Counted from the stretch's first letter, positions 18,635 to 27,880 are shown. The stretch: 64,000 nucleotides of DNA from Planctomycetota bacterium (GCA_028281765.1 JANQJF010000055.1:124001-188000), one strand, 5' to 3'. Program-made: numbers and translations. Notes: generated by a model not told the origin, from the sequence alone.

Positions 18635-19187
18635 CGCGCTCGATCTCCGCTTGCAAGAACGCGCGTGCCGTCCGCCAGTCGCGCTTCACCGTCGCCGTCG
18701 ACACGCCGAGGGTCGACGCGACCTCCGGGACGCCGAGACCACAGAGGAACCGCAGTTCGACGACGCGGAGCAACTCGGCATCACACTCCCCGAGTCGGCT
18801 CAGCGCATCGTCGAGCCGCACGACGCGCTCGTCACGGCGCGCCGCCGCGCCGTCCTGAACACGTTGCTCGAGCACCCGGCGACCCGTGTGTCGACGGCGC
18901 GCGCTGTCGATCAGCACGCGCCGCATCACCGCCGCGACGAGTCGAAGGAACTCCGTCCGATCCCCGGCGCCGAGCCCCACCGTGTCGATCCGCAAGAACA
19001 CCTCGTGCGCAAGCGACGTCGGCGCCAGCGTGTGGTCCGCTCGCTCGCGAGCCATACAGGAGGCTGCGAGCCGCCGCACGTCGTCGTAGAGAGCCGCGAA
19101 CAACGCGCGTTTCGCGTCGCCATCGCCGGAGCGTGACGCCCGAAACAGCTCGGCGAGGTCGCGCTCGATCGGCGGGGTCGTCGTCAT
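18627..19187 (-). CDS. ECF sigma factor, TIGR02999-like
   Basis: The 186-residue protein begins MTTTPPIERDLAELFRASRS and continues with the pattern of planctomycete/acidobacterial ECF factors of the TIGR02999 group: LAHEVFLRID, FLRLVAAVMRRVLIDSARRR in region 2, and VVELRFLCGLGVPEVASTLG and STATVKRDWRTARAFL in region 4. No anti-sigma factor follows; instead its stop overlaps the Ser/Thr kinase start by 8 bp, the usual arrangement for this group. It is the first gene of the operon running to 12610 and is divergent from the ankyrin gene at 19271, with 83 bp for both promoters. Confidence 0.94.
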   Translation of the reverse strand: MTTTPPIERDLAELFRASRSGDGDAKRALFAALYDDVRRLAASCMARERADHTLAPTSLAHEVFLRIDTVGLGAGDRTEFLRLVAAVMRRVLIDSARRRHTGRRVLEQRVQDGAAARRDERVVRLDDALSRLGECDAELLRVVELRFLCGLGVPEVASTLGVSTATVKRDWRTARAFLQAEIERDA

Positions 19188-19270
19188 CGAGCCAGCGAGG
19201 GTAGCAGGTTTTCTGCAACTGCGTGATCCCTCGATGCGCGCTCGTTCGCTCAGAAGGCAGGACTCACCGC

Positions 19271-20704
19271 ATGAACATCACGCGCCGTACTCTCCTTGCA
19301 TCGATCGCGCCCGTGGCCGCCGCCGGCTGCGGGTCCCTCCGCGGACCGACCGCCGCAGGACGCCCCGTCACACCGAAGGCCCCGGACTCGTCGGGCTTTC
19401 TCGAAGCGGTACGCAACGGCGACCTCGGCGAAGTCCGAGTTCGCCTCGCGCATGACCCCGCGCTCGCGACCGCGCGCGACGAGATCGGGCGTTCGGCGTT
19501 CGTGATCGCCCACCTTCACGGTCGCGGCGAGGTCGCCACTCTCCTGCAAGGGACCGGTCTGGAGCTCGATCTCGTCGAGTCCGTGTTCGCAGCGGACTGG
19601 AAACGGGTGGACGCACTCGCGCGTGCGAAACCCGAGCTCTGTCGGGAGGTGCATCCCACCGGCGGCACGCCCCTGCACGCTGCGGCGCTCGCCGGCTCGA
19701 ACTCGCTCTGGCGCCTGCGAAGCGTCGGTTGCCTCCCGGACTTCGCGCCGAAAGGCGGCGACGGCTTCACGCCGGCGCGCGCCGCCATGAACTGCCGCAC
19801 GGTTACCGGCGCGCGCATCGCCGCCACCGAGCTGCTGGGGAACGGTTCCTCGTGCAACGCACCACAACAAGGTGGCGATTCGGTGCTCCACGGCGCGGTT
19901 CGTCGCCGCAGCCAGGCCCTGGTGCGACTCGCGATCCGTAAGCACGCGGACGTCGCGCATCGCGATGACCAGGGCCGTACAGCGCTCGAGCTCGCGCACG
20001 AACTCGACTGGGATGACGGCGCGCGACTCTTGGTCGACCACGATGCGATCCCGCGCGACTGTCGAGAATCCCGGTTCGAACTCGACGCGAACCGCCAACC
20101 GATTCAGCGTCCCGACCTCAGCGACGTCCCGCGGAAGCTGCAGAGCGCGGTGACCGCCGCCTCGCACAATGACCTCCCGAAAGTGCGTGAGCTCGTCGAA
20201 AGCGACCCTCGACTGGTCTTCTCGATCTCTACGGACGACGAACTCGCGATCGAGGCGAGCGCCCACATCGGGCAGCGACCACTGATGCGTTTCCATCTCG
20301 ATCACGGTGCGCCGCTGTCCTTGCCGACCGCCGTGTCCCTCGGCGACACCGCGACGGTCGAGTTCCTGCTCGGGCGCAATCCCGATCTCGTTCACGAACG
20401 TGGCGCGCACGACTTCCCACTGATGTACTTCGTCGCGTTCGGCGGCGACGAGCCGGAGATCGCCGCGCTCCTCCACTCCCACGGGGCGGATGTGGATCAG
20501 GAGAGCCAAGGAACCACTGCACTGCACTGGTGCGTGGTTCGCGGTCGCCGAGAGCTCGCGCGATGGCTGATCGAGAACGGCGCCGACCTCGAGGCGATCG
20601 GCTTCAACTTCGATCGGAAAGGACTGACCCCACTCGAACTCGCGCACGCGCGCGGCAGAGACGAAATGGCAAAGCTCCTGATCGATGCGGGGGCCGGCCG
20701 GTAG
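19271..20704 (+). CDS. Ankyrin-repeat protein with Tat-like/lipoprotein signal
   Basis: 477 residues from the ATG at 19271. The leader MNITRRTLLASIAPVAAAGC has a twin-arginine and then a lipobox-like AAAGC, so the protein is probably exported and lipid anchored. The body is a series of 33-residue ankyrin units, e.g. GRTALELAHELDWDDGARLL, GTTALHWCVVRGRRELARWL and KGLTPLELAHARGRDEMAKLL, in two blocks separated around residue 280. Ankyrin arrays mediate protein binding; the partner is unknown. A hydrolase gene follows 30 bp downstream on the same strand and may be co-transcribed. Confidence 0.88.
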   Translation: MNITRRTLLASIAPVAAAGCGSLRGPTAAGRPVTPKAPDSSGFLEAVRNGDLGEVRVRLAHDPALATARDEIGRSAFVIAHLHGRGEVATLLQGTGLELDLVESVFAADWKRVDALARAKPELCREVHPTGGTPLHAAALAGSNSLWRLRSVGCLPDFAPKGGDGFTPARAAMNCRTVTGARIAATELLGNGSSCNAPQQGGDSVLHGAVRRRSQALVRLAIRKHADVAHRDDQGRTALELAHELDWDDGARLLVDHDAIPRDCRESRFELDANRQPIQRPDLSDVPRKLQSAVTAASHNDLPKVRELVESDPRLVFSISTDDELAIEASAHIGQRPLMRFHLDHGAPLSLPTAVSLGDTATVEFLLGRNPDLVHERGAHDFPLMYFVAFGGDEPEIAALLHSHGADVDQESQGTTALHWCVVRGRRELARWLIENGADLEAIGFNFDRKGLTPLELAHARGRDEMAKLLIDAGAGR

Positions 20705-20734
20705 TCCCGCGGTCGAATCCCGTATGGTACGGGC

Positions 20735-22159
20735 ATGAGTCGACTCGCCGGGGCGATCACGGGTTCGTGCGTCGCCGCTACTCTCGCACTGATCGCCGCC
20801 CCCCTCTCCGCCCAGGCCGACCGCTACGAGCTCGGCAAGCGCTTCATCGCGCTGGAGAAGATCGCGGCGACGAAGTCCGACCCCGCAGAACGCGCCTCGA
20901 TCGCGCCGGAAATCGACCGCGCGCTGCAGAGCTTTTTCTCGATGAACATGCGCACGGCGTGCCGAGCGATCGACGCCGCGCGCCTGAAACTCGAGCACGG
21001 GGAGTCCGTGCCCGCGGACATTCGCTGGGCGACGTCGCTCTCCGTGTCCTCCGAGGCCGCGCTCGTCGACGCCGACGCCGAGTCGATCGAGTTTACCGTC
21101 GACTCGCTCTACGACGCGGAGGTGTCGGTGCCCGAGGGCGTGATCGTTCGGATTCGCTGCGGCGAGCACCGCTTCGAAGCCGAAGTCGAGTCGCTGCCGC
21201 TCGCGTTGACGCTGAAGACGCCCCCGCCCGGCGATCACAAAGTGCACTGGGAGATCGTCCAAGGCGAGCGCGTGCTGACCCAACGCGTGCGTACGCAGTC
21301 CGTCGCCGAAAACCTACGAGCGCGGATCGACGCGGTGCGCACGAAAGCCAACGCGCTCGAGCCGGTCGGCGAACCCGATATCCGCACGGAAATCGCGAGC
21401 GCACGCGCCCTCGCGAATCGATGCCGCGCGCTGACGCGTCCTCGCGCTCCGGAAACGGACTTCCCCGCGGCGCGCCTCCTCACCGACGCGGAAGCCCTCG
21501 TCGAAGCCGCGGGTCGAGGCCGCCGCTACTTCGACCAGCGGCGGCCGGGCGAACACTGGGTCCGGTTCCTCGCGGGCGATCGCAAGGTGTCCTGCCGCGT
21601 CCTCGTGCCGAAACTCGATCACGAATCCGAGGCACCACCGCTCGTCATCGCGATGCACGGAGCCGGCGGTTCCGAAAACCTGTTCTTCGACGGCGAGAGC
21701 GGACTGACACCGGAACTCTGCGCGAAACGAGGCTGGCTCCTCGTCGCCACGCGCTCGACGCCAGTCCGTCCTCCACCGCTGGACGCCCTGCTCGACGAAC
21801 TCGGAACGCGCTACCGCTTCGACCCGCGCCGGGTGTTCGTCGTCGGCCACTCGATGGGCGCGATGCAGGCGGTCGGCGAAGCGAGCCGTCGCCCGTCGCG
21901 CTTCTCCGCGATCGCCGCGCTCGGCGGCGGCGGACGAATCCGTCGCTCTCAGGGCTTCGAGAAGCTCGCGCTGTTCGTCGGCGTCGGCGACCGCGACTTC
22001 CTCGCCGGCGGTGCCCGGCAGCTGCGCCGCGCTGCGACCGACGCAGGCGCCGACGTCACGTGGCGCGAGTATCAGGACGTCGGGCACGTCCTGATACTGC
22101 AGGACGCGCTGCGTGACGTGTTCGCGTTCTTCGATCGGCGCGCCGACCGAGACGACTAA
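20735..22159 (+). CDS. Secreted alpha/beta hydrolase (PHB-depolymerase/feruloyl-esterase-like)
   Basis: 474 residues with signal peptide MSRLAGAITGSCVAATLALI followed by APLSAQA. The N-terminal ~280 residues are helical with one beta insert. The C-terminal hydrolase has the oxyanion segment HGAGGSENLFF, the nucleophile elbow VVGHSMGAMQA (Ser373) and a C-terminal His in DVGHVLI (about His451). The organisation resembles LpqC/poly(hydroxybutyrate) depolymerase-type esterases with a helical prefix. Substrate is unknown. The stop overlaps by 4 bp with the convergent H1-like gene. Confidence 0.85.
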   Translation: MSRLAGAITGSCVAATLALIAAPLSAQADRYELGKRFIALEKIAATKSDPAERASIAPEIDRALQSFFSMNMRTACRAIDAARLKLEHGESVPADIRWATSLSVSSEAALVDADAESIEFTVDSLYDAEVSVPEGVIVRIRCGEHRFEAEVESLPLALTLKTPPPGDHKVHWEIVQGERVLTQRVRTQSVAENLRARIDAVRTKANALEPVGEPDIRTEIASARALANRCRALTRPRAPETDFPAARLLTDAEALVEAAGRGRRYFDQRRPGEHWVRFLAGDRKVSCRVLVPKLDHESEAPPLVIAMHGAGGSENLFFDGESGLTPELCAKRGWLLVATRSTPVRPPPLDALLDELGTRYRFDPRRVFVVGHSMGAMQAVGEASRRPSRFSAIAALGGGGRIRRSQGFEKLALFVGVGDRDFLAGGARQLRRAATDAGADVTWREYQDVGHVLILQDALRDVFAFFDRRADRDD

Positions 22160-22587
22160 CCGAACGACAGTTCGGATTCTTCGGGCGGCGCGGGCGGCGG
22201 CGGCATGTCCGCGGCTCGGCGCGCGGCGCGACCGCCACCGGCGTTCGACGCCGGCTCTACCTCGAGCAGCCGCTCGAACGCACGCTTCGCGTCGTCGAAC
22301 TGCTTGCGCACGCCGCGTTCCGCTTCGCGCGCCGACGACAGGCTCTGCTCGGCCTCCCGCACCTCGGCGACGGCAGCTTCGAGCGCGGTCCGCTGCTGCA
22401 GGTACTCGTTCCAGCGGGTCTCGACCTCGCTGACTTTGCCACCCTTCTTCGCGGTCGCGCGTTTGCCGCGCGCGACCGGCTTGGCGGCAGGACGCGCCTT
22501 GGCCCTACGGCCGGCCGTGGCGTTGGTCGCGCGCTTCTTCGGCGCAGACTTCTTCGTCGGAGCCTTCTTGGCTTTCTTGCGTGCCAT
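22156..22587 (-). CDS. Basic histone H1-like protein with coiled-coil C-terminus
   Basis: 143 residues from the ATG at 22587; an upstream in-frame ATG at 22620 would add a non-basic leader. Residues 1-52 are a low-complexity Lys/Arg/Ala/Pro tail (MARKKAKKAPTKKSAPKKRA) like bacterial H1 homologues such as AlgP or HctB. Residues ~55-115 form a predicted coiled coil (YLQQRTALEAAVAEVREAEQ). The C-terminus is Pro/Glu-rich (PPPPAPPEESELSFG). It may bind DNA through the basic tail and dimerise through the coil; this is inferred from composition only. Confidence 0.75.
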   Translation of the reverse strand: MARKKAKKAPTKKSAPKKRATNATAGRRAKARPAAKPVARGKRATAKKGGKVSEVETRWNEYLQQRTALEAAVAEVREAEQSLSSAREAERGVRKQFDDAKRAFERLLEVEPASNAGGGRAARRAADMPPPPAPPEESELSFG

Positions 22588-22657
22588 ACCCGGCAGTGTA
22601 TCGCCAGGGGAGGCCGTCACCGAGCGCTCGCTGGAGGAATCGCGAACGCACGTCGGA

Positions 22658-24289
22658 TCAGTCGACGAACGTCATGCCCACGGGGTTCGTCGCACGGATG
22701 ACGGTCAGTGCGCCGTCCAACACGAGGAGCGCGTGGTCCAACTCGAGCCCAACGAGTGCGGGCGGCAAGATGCCGCCGGGAAACACGATCGACATCGAGC
22801 CGCGGCCGAGCGCATCCAGCGATCCCGTCGTGTTCTGGAACGGGAACACGTTCGGGCTCGACAGCATCGCCAAGAACCAGCCGTCGACTTCGAGGTCGAG
22901 CTGCACGCCGTCGAGCACGATGCCCGGCGACGTGCCGGCCGCGGACCCGAGCAGCAGGTACGGCGTCAGGCGGACGTCGGTGCCGCCGAACATCTCGAAC
23001 TCGACGGTCCCACCCGCGGACACGGACACAGTGGGCGCATCCGACCACAGGTTTCGCTCGACGTAGTGCGCCTGGAAGATCGAACCACCGGTCACGTGCT
23101 GCCAGACCAGCTGCCCCGCGGCGTCGTACTCGAACAGCATCGCCTGCCCGGCGCTCGCGATCAGCGTGTTGCCGTTCGGCAGACGCACCGATCCGGACTG
23201 CGTCTGCGCCGCGAACGCGCCGCTCAGTACCGAGGTCGGCACCGACGGGCCGTATCGACCGCTCGGATCGAGCACGAAGTTGTTCGACGCATCGAGCGGT
23301 GGCGTGATCTCGACCACCTCGGAGTTGGAGCCGATACCCGCCGCGTTGTTGTTGAAGATCGTGATGTTGCCAGCGCCCGGGTAGCCGGCCGGGACCCAGC
23401 GCGCCGCATGCTGACCGAACAACACCTGATCGGCTGCCGTGCCGTTGTCGTAGGCCTGCGGGTTGCCCCAGCGGTAGAGCAGATCGCCACCCTTCCCCCA
23501 GTTGCCGCCGGAGTGCCCCGCGGCCTCGACCGTGGTCGTGCTGTGATCGACCACCCAGATCTCGTCCGGGCGGTGCGCGCTGAGGATGATCCAGTCGAAC
23601 TCCTCGACGTACTCGACCGAGTTGACGTGGCTGAAGTCGTTCGACGACATGTTCGTCGCCGGGAAGTTGATGTCGATGAGCTCCGGGTGGTCCGCGACGA
23701 CCCCGAAGTTCGCCTTCGTCGGGTCGAGGTCCTGGATCATGTGATCGAACGCGTGCCACTCCCACACGATCGTTCCCGTCGTCGGACCGGTCGGCATGAC
23801 CTCGACGACGTGGTCGGGACGGAACACGCCGGCGCCGAGCGTCGACGGGTCGCGCCCGGCCGCGATCGCGTCCGCCGCGCTGACGTCCTCCCACGCGATC
23901 AGGAGCACGTTGCCGTTCGGCATCACCTCGATGTCGTGATGGCTGCGGTTCCCGTTCGTGTCGTAGTGGAAGTCCCACAGCACGTTGCTGTCGATGTCGA
24001 AGCGTTGCACCGCCCCGCCCATGCCGCCGGAGATCGGTTGACCGGCGGTCCGGTAGGAGCGGTAGAGCGTGCCGTCGGTGTGCAGGCGCACGCCGAGACC
24101 GACTGTCGTCTGATGGGTCCAGGCGTGCAGCGTCTGGCCGAACCGATCGACGAGATAGGTCGTCTGGTCATTTCCGCCGTTCACGGCGTAGAGCCGATGA
24201 CCGTCGGCCTGTCCGCACAGGCCGGCCGCGAGGAGGAGGCCGGCGGCGAGGAGGAGGCCGGCGAGGGCCGAGGAGGTGTGTCGAGTCAT
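22658..24289 (-). CDS. Secreted arylsulfotransferase-like (ASST) beta-propeller protein
   Basis: 543 residues from the ATG at 24289. The signal peptide has a duplicated hydrophobic core (GLLLAAGLLLAAGL). The body resembles arylsulfotransferase-family propellers: LYAVNGGNDQTTYLVDRFGQ, HHDIEVMPNGNVLLIAWED, VWEWHAFDHMIQDLDP, SSNDFSHVNSVEYVEEFDWI, and VRLPNGNTLIASAGQAMLFEY. Whether sulfotransferase activity is kept is uncertain. The last ~120 residues (from about VSVSAGGTVEFEMFG) are not part of the ASST fold and resemble the C-terminal domain of other secreted proteins here. Confidence 0.83.
   Translation of the reverse strand: MTRHTSSALAGLLLAAGLLLAAGLCGQADGHRLYAVNGGNDQTTYLVDRFGQTLHAWTHQTTVGLGVRLHTDGTLYRSYRTAGQPISGGMGGAVQRFDIDSNVLWDFHYDTNGNRSHHDIEVMPNGNVLLIAWEDVSAADAIAAGRDPSTLGAGVFRPDHVVEVMPTGPTTGTIVWEWHAFDHMIQDLDPTKANFGVVADHPELIDINFPATNMSSNDFSHVNSVEYVEEFDWIILSAHRPDEIWVVDHSTTTVEAAGHSGGNWGKGGDLLYRWGNPQAYDNGTAADQVLFGQHAARWVPAGYPGAGNITIFNNNAAGIGSNSEVVEITPPLDASNNFVLDPSGRYGPSVPTSVLSGAFAAQTQSGSVRLPNGNTLIASAGQAMLFEYDAAGQLVWQHVTGGSIFQAHYVERNLWSDAPTVSVSAGGTVEFEMFGGTDVRLTPYLLLGSAAGTSPGIVLDGVQLDLEVDGWFLAMLSSPNVFPFQNTTGSLDALGRGSMSIVFPGGILPPALVGLELDHALLVLDGALTVIRATNPVGMTFVD
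24229..24264 (-). repeat. 18-bp tandem duplication inside a signal peptide
   Basis: Two adjacent 18-bp units (24229-24246 and 24247-24264), differing only in the last base, encode the duplicated GLLLAA hexapeptide in the hydrophobic core of the arylsulfotransferase-like protein. The unit is six codons, so the frame is kept. Confidence 0.9.
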
Positions 24290-24453
24290 CTCAGTCCCAC
24301 TGTACCGGTGGACCGAAGGGCGCGATAGACGCCCCACAGCAGCCCGATTCGGGCCGAGGATCAGGACCTGAGAAAATCCGCGTCCGGCGTGTCCGGTTTC
24401 GCTCGGCGCTCTGGTTCTCCGGGATGAACCCGAACCGAATCCGACCGAGAACG

Positions 24454-25302
24454 ATGAATACGACCCGCCGCACGCTGACCTCGACCCTGATCGCCGCGAC
24501 CCTGACGACGCTGACCGCCTGTGGCGGCGGCGGTGGCGGGAACGACTCGACCGCACCGGGCACTCCGGGCGACTCCGGCAACGCGCTCGACGTCGCGGGC
24601 GAGTGGCGGATCACCGAGCGGGTCGTCTCCGCGACCTGCCCGGACGACGTCGACACCCAGTCCTCGTACGACCTGCAGGTCGCCCAGGACGGCTCCCGTT
24701 TGACCGTAACCGCGCCGGTCGGCGTCTTCTCCGGCGCCATCGACGGCGACCAGATCGAGTGGACCGGTTCGTTCGACGAGGACGGCGGCCGCACGACGAT
24801 CAACTCGATGAACGTCAAGGTGTCCGGCGAAACCCTGTCCGGCACTTCCCAGGTCACCTGGGCGCAGGGCGCCACCGTGTGTGAGCTGACCATCGAAATC
24901 GACGGCACGCGCACGTCCGGCGGCAGCCCGGACCCCGACGAAGACGCGGAGCAGGACGACGCCGAGGAGCTGTCGTTCTTCGAGGAGGAGCTCGTCGGGT
25001 CGTGGTCTCGCTTCCACGCGTTCGACGGCAGCACGGACTACTTCGTGTTCTTCGCCGACCGCACGGCCTGCAAGTTCACGGTCGAGGACAACGGCTCGCG
25101 GACCGACGAAGTCGAGTACCAGCACTGGGCGCTCGTCCACGACGAGGACGACGTCTATCGGATCGAGCTCCAGTCCGTCACCGCGGACACCCCCTATCTG
25201 TCGTCGCACGAGTACCACTTCAACGCCGACGAGATCTGGCGCGGGGGCTTCGCGAACCTGGTCATGACCCAGACCGCCGGCGCGCCCGCGTGCGACGACT
25301 GA
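24454..25302 (+). CDS. Putative lipoprotein with glycine-rich linker, unknown function
   Basis: 282 residues from the ATG at 24454, chosen because GAGAA precedes it and because the signal MNTTRRTLTSTLIAATLTTL leads straight to the lipobox LTACGGGGGG. After a Gly/Ser/Pro linker there are two beta-rich domains, one with EWRITERVVSATC and one with LVGSWSRFHAFDGSTDY, separated by an acidic segment (PDPDEDAEQDDAEEL). The fold may be lipocalin-like, as in bacterial lipid-anchored 'GEWRITE' proteins, but no family is certain. It is divergent from the arylsulfotransferase-like gene. Confidence 0.75.
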   Translation: MNTTRRTLTSTLIAATLTTLTACGGGGGGNDSTAPGTPGDSGNALDVAGEWRITERVVSATCPDDVDTQSSYDLQVAQDGSRLTVTAPVGVFSGAIDGDQIEWTGSFDEDGGRTTINSMNVKVSGETLSGTSQVTWAQGATVCELTIEIDGTRTSGGSPDPDEDAEQDDAEELSFFEEELVGSWSRFHAFDGSTDYFVFFADRTACKFTVEDNGSRTDEVEYQHWALVHDEDDVYRIELQSVTADTPYLSSHEYHFNADEIWRGGFANLVMTQTAGAPACDD

Positions 25303-25368
25303 CCGAAGTCGCGGTCGCACCGGCCCGAAACTTGCACTCCCCGTGTCAAACCTGAACGGAGCGACACG

Positions 25369-25851
25369 ATGCGATCGAACGCGATGTCTTGGATCCTGGC
25401 CGCGAGCCTTCTGACGGGCGCGGCCTCCGCGCAACAGGCGAGCTACACGCACATTCCGCAGCCACCGCCGCACTACAACCCGTTCCCCCCGCTGTTCACC
25501 GCGTTGAACACGCCGGTCGTGGGAACGACGTTCCAGGTCAGTGCCCCGGGCCTCGGCTACGGATGCGCGTGCTACCCGTCCTACTTCCTGATGACGGGCT
25601 TCACGAATCCCGACTTCGACATGACGGTCCTGGGGCCGAACTTCCGCGGCGTGCTGATGACCTCAGCGGAAGTGTTCGTCGATCGATCCGCGGCGTATGG
25701 CCCGCAATGGATCGTGGATTTCCCGATCCCCGCATCCTCGACCCTGATCGGCTTCGAGTTCTTCCAGCAGATCGCCTACCTCTACGACTCCCCGACCTTC
25801 GGTCCCAGCGTGCTCGTCGGCCGCGGGGGTCATGGCGTGATCGGCACCTAG
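25369..25851 (+). CDS. Small secreted protein resembling a stand-alone copy of the recurrent C-terminal domain
   Basis: 160 residues with a ribosome-binding GGAGCGACACG before the ATG and the signal MRSNAMSWILAASLLTGAAS. The mature part (TPVVGTTFQVSAPGLGYGCA, then FRGVLMTSAEVFV, IPASSTLIGFEFFQQIAYL) has the same order of elements as the C-terminal ~110 residues of several large secreted proteins in this window, notably 37503-38657. It could therefore be an independent exported copy of that domain. Function is unknown. Confidence 0.7.
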   Translation: MRSNAMSWILAASLLTGAASAQQASYTHIPQPPPHYNPFPPLFTALNTPVVGTTFQVSAPGLGYGCACYPSYFLMTGFTNPDFDMTVLGPNFRGVLMTSAEVFVDRSAAYGPQWIVDFPIPASSTLIGFEFFQQIAYLYDSPTFGPSVLVGRGGHGVIGT

Positions 25852-25933
25852 TGGGGCGTCGACTCCCAGTTCTGAGAGTCCGGCCTGCGTTGTTGCGAGC
25901 CCGACCCTGGTCTCCCGAGAACGATCCGAACTC

Positions 25934-27826
25934 ATGCCGACTCTCACCGAGATTCAGCGCCGGGCCCTGACGGACCCGGAGTCGTTCTGGGCCGATGCCG
26001 CTGGTGGGGTCGAGTTCACGCGCTCCTGGGACCGCGTCCTCGATGATTCCCGAGCGCCACTGTTCGCCTGGTTTCGCGGCGCCCGCCTGAACACGTGCTT
26101 CAACGCACTCGACCGTCACGCGGACGGCGACCGGGCGACTCGAACCGCGCTGATCCACGACAGCGCGATGACCGGTGAGGTCACGAAGTTCACGTTTGCC
26201 GAACTCCGCGAACGGGTCGCGGCGTTCGCGGGGGTGCTGACCCGGCTCGGCGTGACCCGAGGCGACCGAGTCGTCATCTACATGCCGATGGTCCCTGAGA
26301 CCGCGATCGCGATGCTCGCCTGCGCGCGGCTCGGCGCGATCCATTCGGTCGTGTTCGGGGGATTCGCGAGCAAGGAGCTGGCCTCCCGTCTCGACGACGC
26401 GGGCCCGAAGGTCGTCGTGTCCGCGTCTTGCGGACTCGAGCCGTCGCGCGTTGTCCCATACAAGCCTCTGCTCGACGGCGCGATCGAGCTCGCGGAGCAC
26501 ACGCCGCAGCACTGCGTGATCCTGCAGCGACCGATGGCGCACGCCGAGCTGATCCCGGGGCGCGATGTCGACTGGAACGAGGCCATGGCCGCAGCGACCC
26601 CACACGAGTGCGTCGACGTCGCGGCGACCGACCCGCTCTACATCCTCTACACATCGGGGACCACCGGCACGCCCAAAGGCATCGTCCGAGACAACGGCGG
26701 ACACGCCGTCGCCCTGCACTGGTCGATGAAGAACGTCTACGGCGTGAACCCCGGCGACGTGTTCTGGGCGGCTTCCGACGTCGGCTGGGTCGTCGGCCAC
26801 TCCTACATCGTCTACGGCCCGTTGCTGAACGGGAACACGACCGTGATGTTCGAGGGCAAACCCGTGGGCACTCCGGACGCAGGGGCGTTCTGGCGCGTCG
26901 TCGAGCGACATGGCGTCGACGCGATGTTCACCGCGCCGACGGCGTTCCGCGCGATCAAGCAGCACGACTTCGGCGGCGAGTTCATCCGCGACCGTGATCT
27001 GTCCAGCCTTCGCGCGCTGTTCCTCGCCGGCGAACGCTGCGATCCGGACACTCTCGCGTGGGCCCGGCGACATCTCGAAATCCCGGTCATCGATCACTGG
27101 TGGCAAACCGAGAGCGGCTGGCCGATCGCATCGAACTGCCTCGGTATCGAATCGCTCCAGATCAAGCCCGGCTCGGCCGCTCGCGCCGTGCCCGGCTGGG
27201 ACGTTCGAGTGCTCGACCCCGAGTCCCAGCTCGAAATGCCGCCCGGCGAAATGGGCGAGATCGTCTGCAAACTCCCGCTGCCCCCGGGCTCACTCCCCTC
27301 CCTCTGGAAGGCGGACGAGCGCTACGTCGAGCGCTACCTGACGCGATTCCCGGGATACTACGAGACCGACGACGCCGGCTACCTCGACGAAGACGGCTAC
27401 CTGTTCGTCATGGCGCGCACCGACGACATCATCAACGTCGCCGGTCACCGCCTGTCGACGGGCGCGATCGAGGAGGTCATCGACGGTCACCCGGACGTCG
27501 CCGAATGCGCGGTGTTCGGAGTCGCGGACGAACTCAAGGGACAGGTCCCGGTCGGGCTCCTCACGCTCGAGGCAGGAATCGATCGACGACCGGAGGACGT
27601 CGTCGCCGAGGTCGTTGCCGCCGTGCGCGCGGACATCGGCCCCGTGGCGGTGTTCAAGCACGCGGCCGTGGTCACGCGACTGCCGAAGACGCGCTCCGGC
27701 AAGATCCTGCGCCAGACCATGCGCAAGATCGCCGACGGTGAGGCGTACACGATTCCGCCGACGATCGAGGACCCCGCCGTGCTCGACGAGATCGGATCGG
27801 CTCTCGCGACGATCCGGGCATCCTGA
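25934..27826 (+). CDS. prpE: Acyl-CoA synthetase of the propionyl-CoA synthetase (PrpE/ACSS3) type
   Basis: The 630-residue AMP-forming ligase has the phosphate loop YTSGTTGTPKGIVRDNGGHA, the adenylate motif DHWWQTESGWPI, DTDDIINVAGHRLS-like MARTDDIINVAGHRLSTG, and the acetylatable lysine in RSGKILRQ (Lys590). The VRDNGGHAVALHWSMKNVYG and GWVVGHSYIVYGPLLNGN segments match propionyl-CoA synthetases better than acetyl-CoA synthetases. It activates propionate (possibly acetate) to the acyl-CoA through acyl-AMP in the cytosol. No methylcitrate-cycle genes lie beside it. It appears monocistronic. Confidence 0.88.
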   Translation: MPTLTEIQRRALTDPESFWADAAGGVEFTRSWDRVLDDSRAPLFAWFRGARLNTCFNALDRHADGDRATRTALIHDSAMTGEVTKFTFAELRERVAAFAGVLTRLGVTRGDRVVIYMPMVPETAIAMLACARLGAIHSVVFGGFASKELASRLDDAGPKVVVSASCGLEPSRVVPYKPLLDGAIELAEHTPQHCVILQRPMAHAELIPGRDVDWNEAMAAATPHECVDVAATDPLYILYTSGTTGTPKGIVRDNGGHAVALHWSMKNVYGVNPGDVFWAASDVGWVVGHSYIVYGPLLNGNTTVMFEGKPVGTPDAGAFWRVVERHGVDAMFTAPTAFRAIKQHDFGGEFIRDRDLSSLRALFLAGERCDPDTLAWARRHLEIPVIDHWWQTESGWPIASNCLGIESLQIKPGSAARAVPGWDVRVLDPESQLEMPPGEMGEIVCKLPLPPGSLPSLWKADERYVERYLTRFPGYYETDDAGYLDEDGYLFVMARTDDIINVAGHRLSTGAIEEVIDGHPDVAECAVFGVADELKGQVPVGLLTLEAGIDRRPEDVVAEVVAAVRADIGPVAVFKHAAVVTRLPKTRSGKILRQTMRKIADGEAYTIPPTIEDPAVLDEIGSALATIRAS

Positions 27827-27880
27827 GCCCCGGTCTCAACGCGACAGCGGCGGCACGGTTTTCGCAACGAGCCGCGGGTC

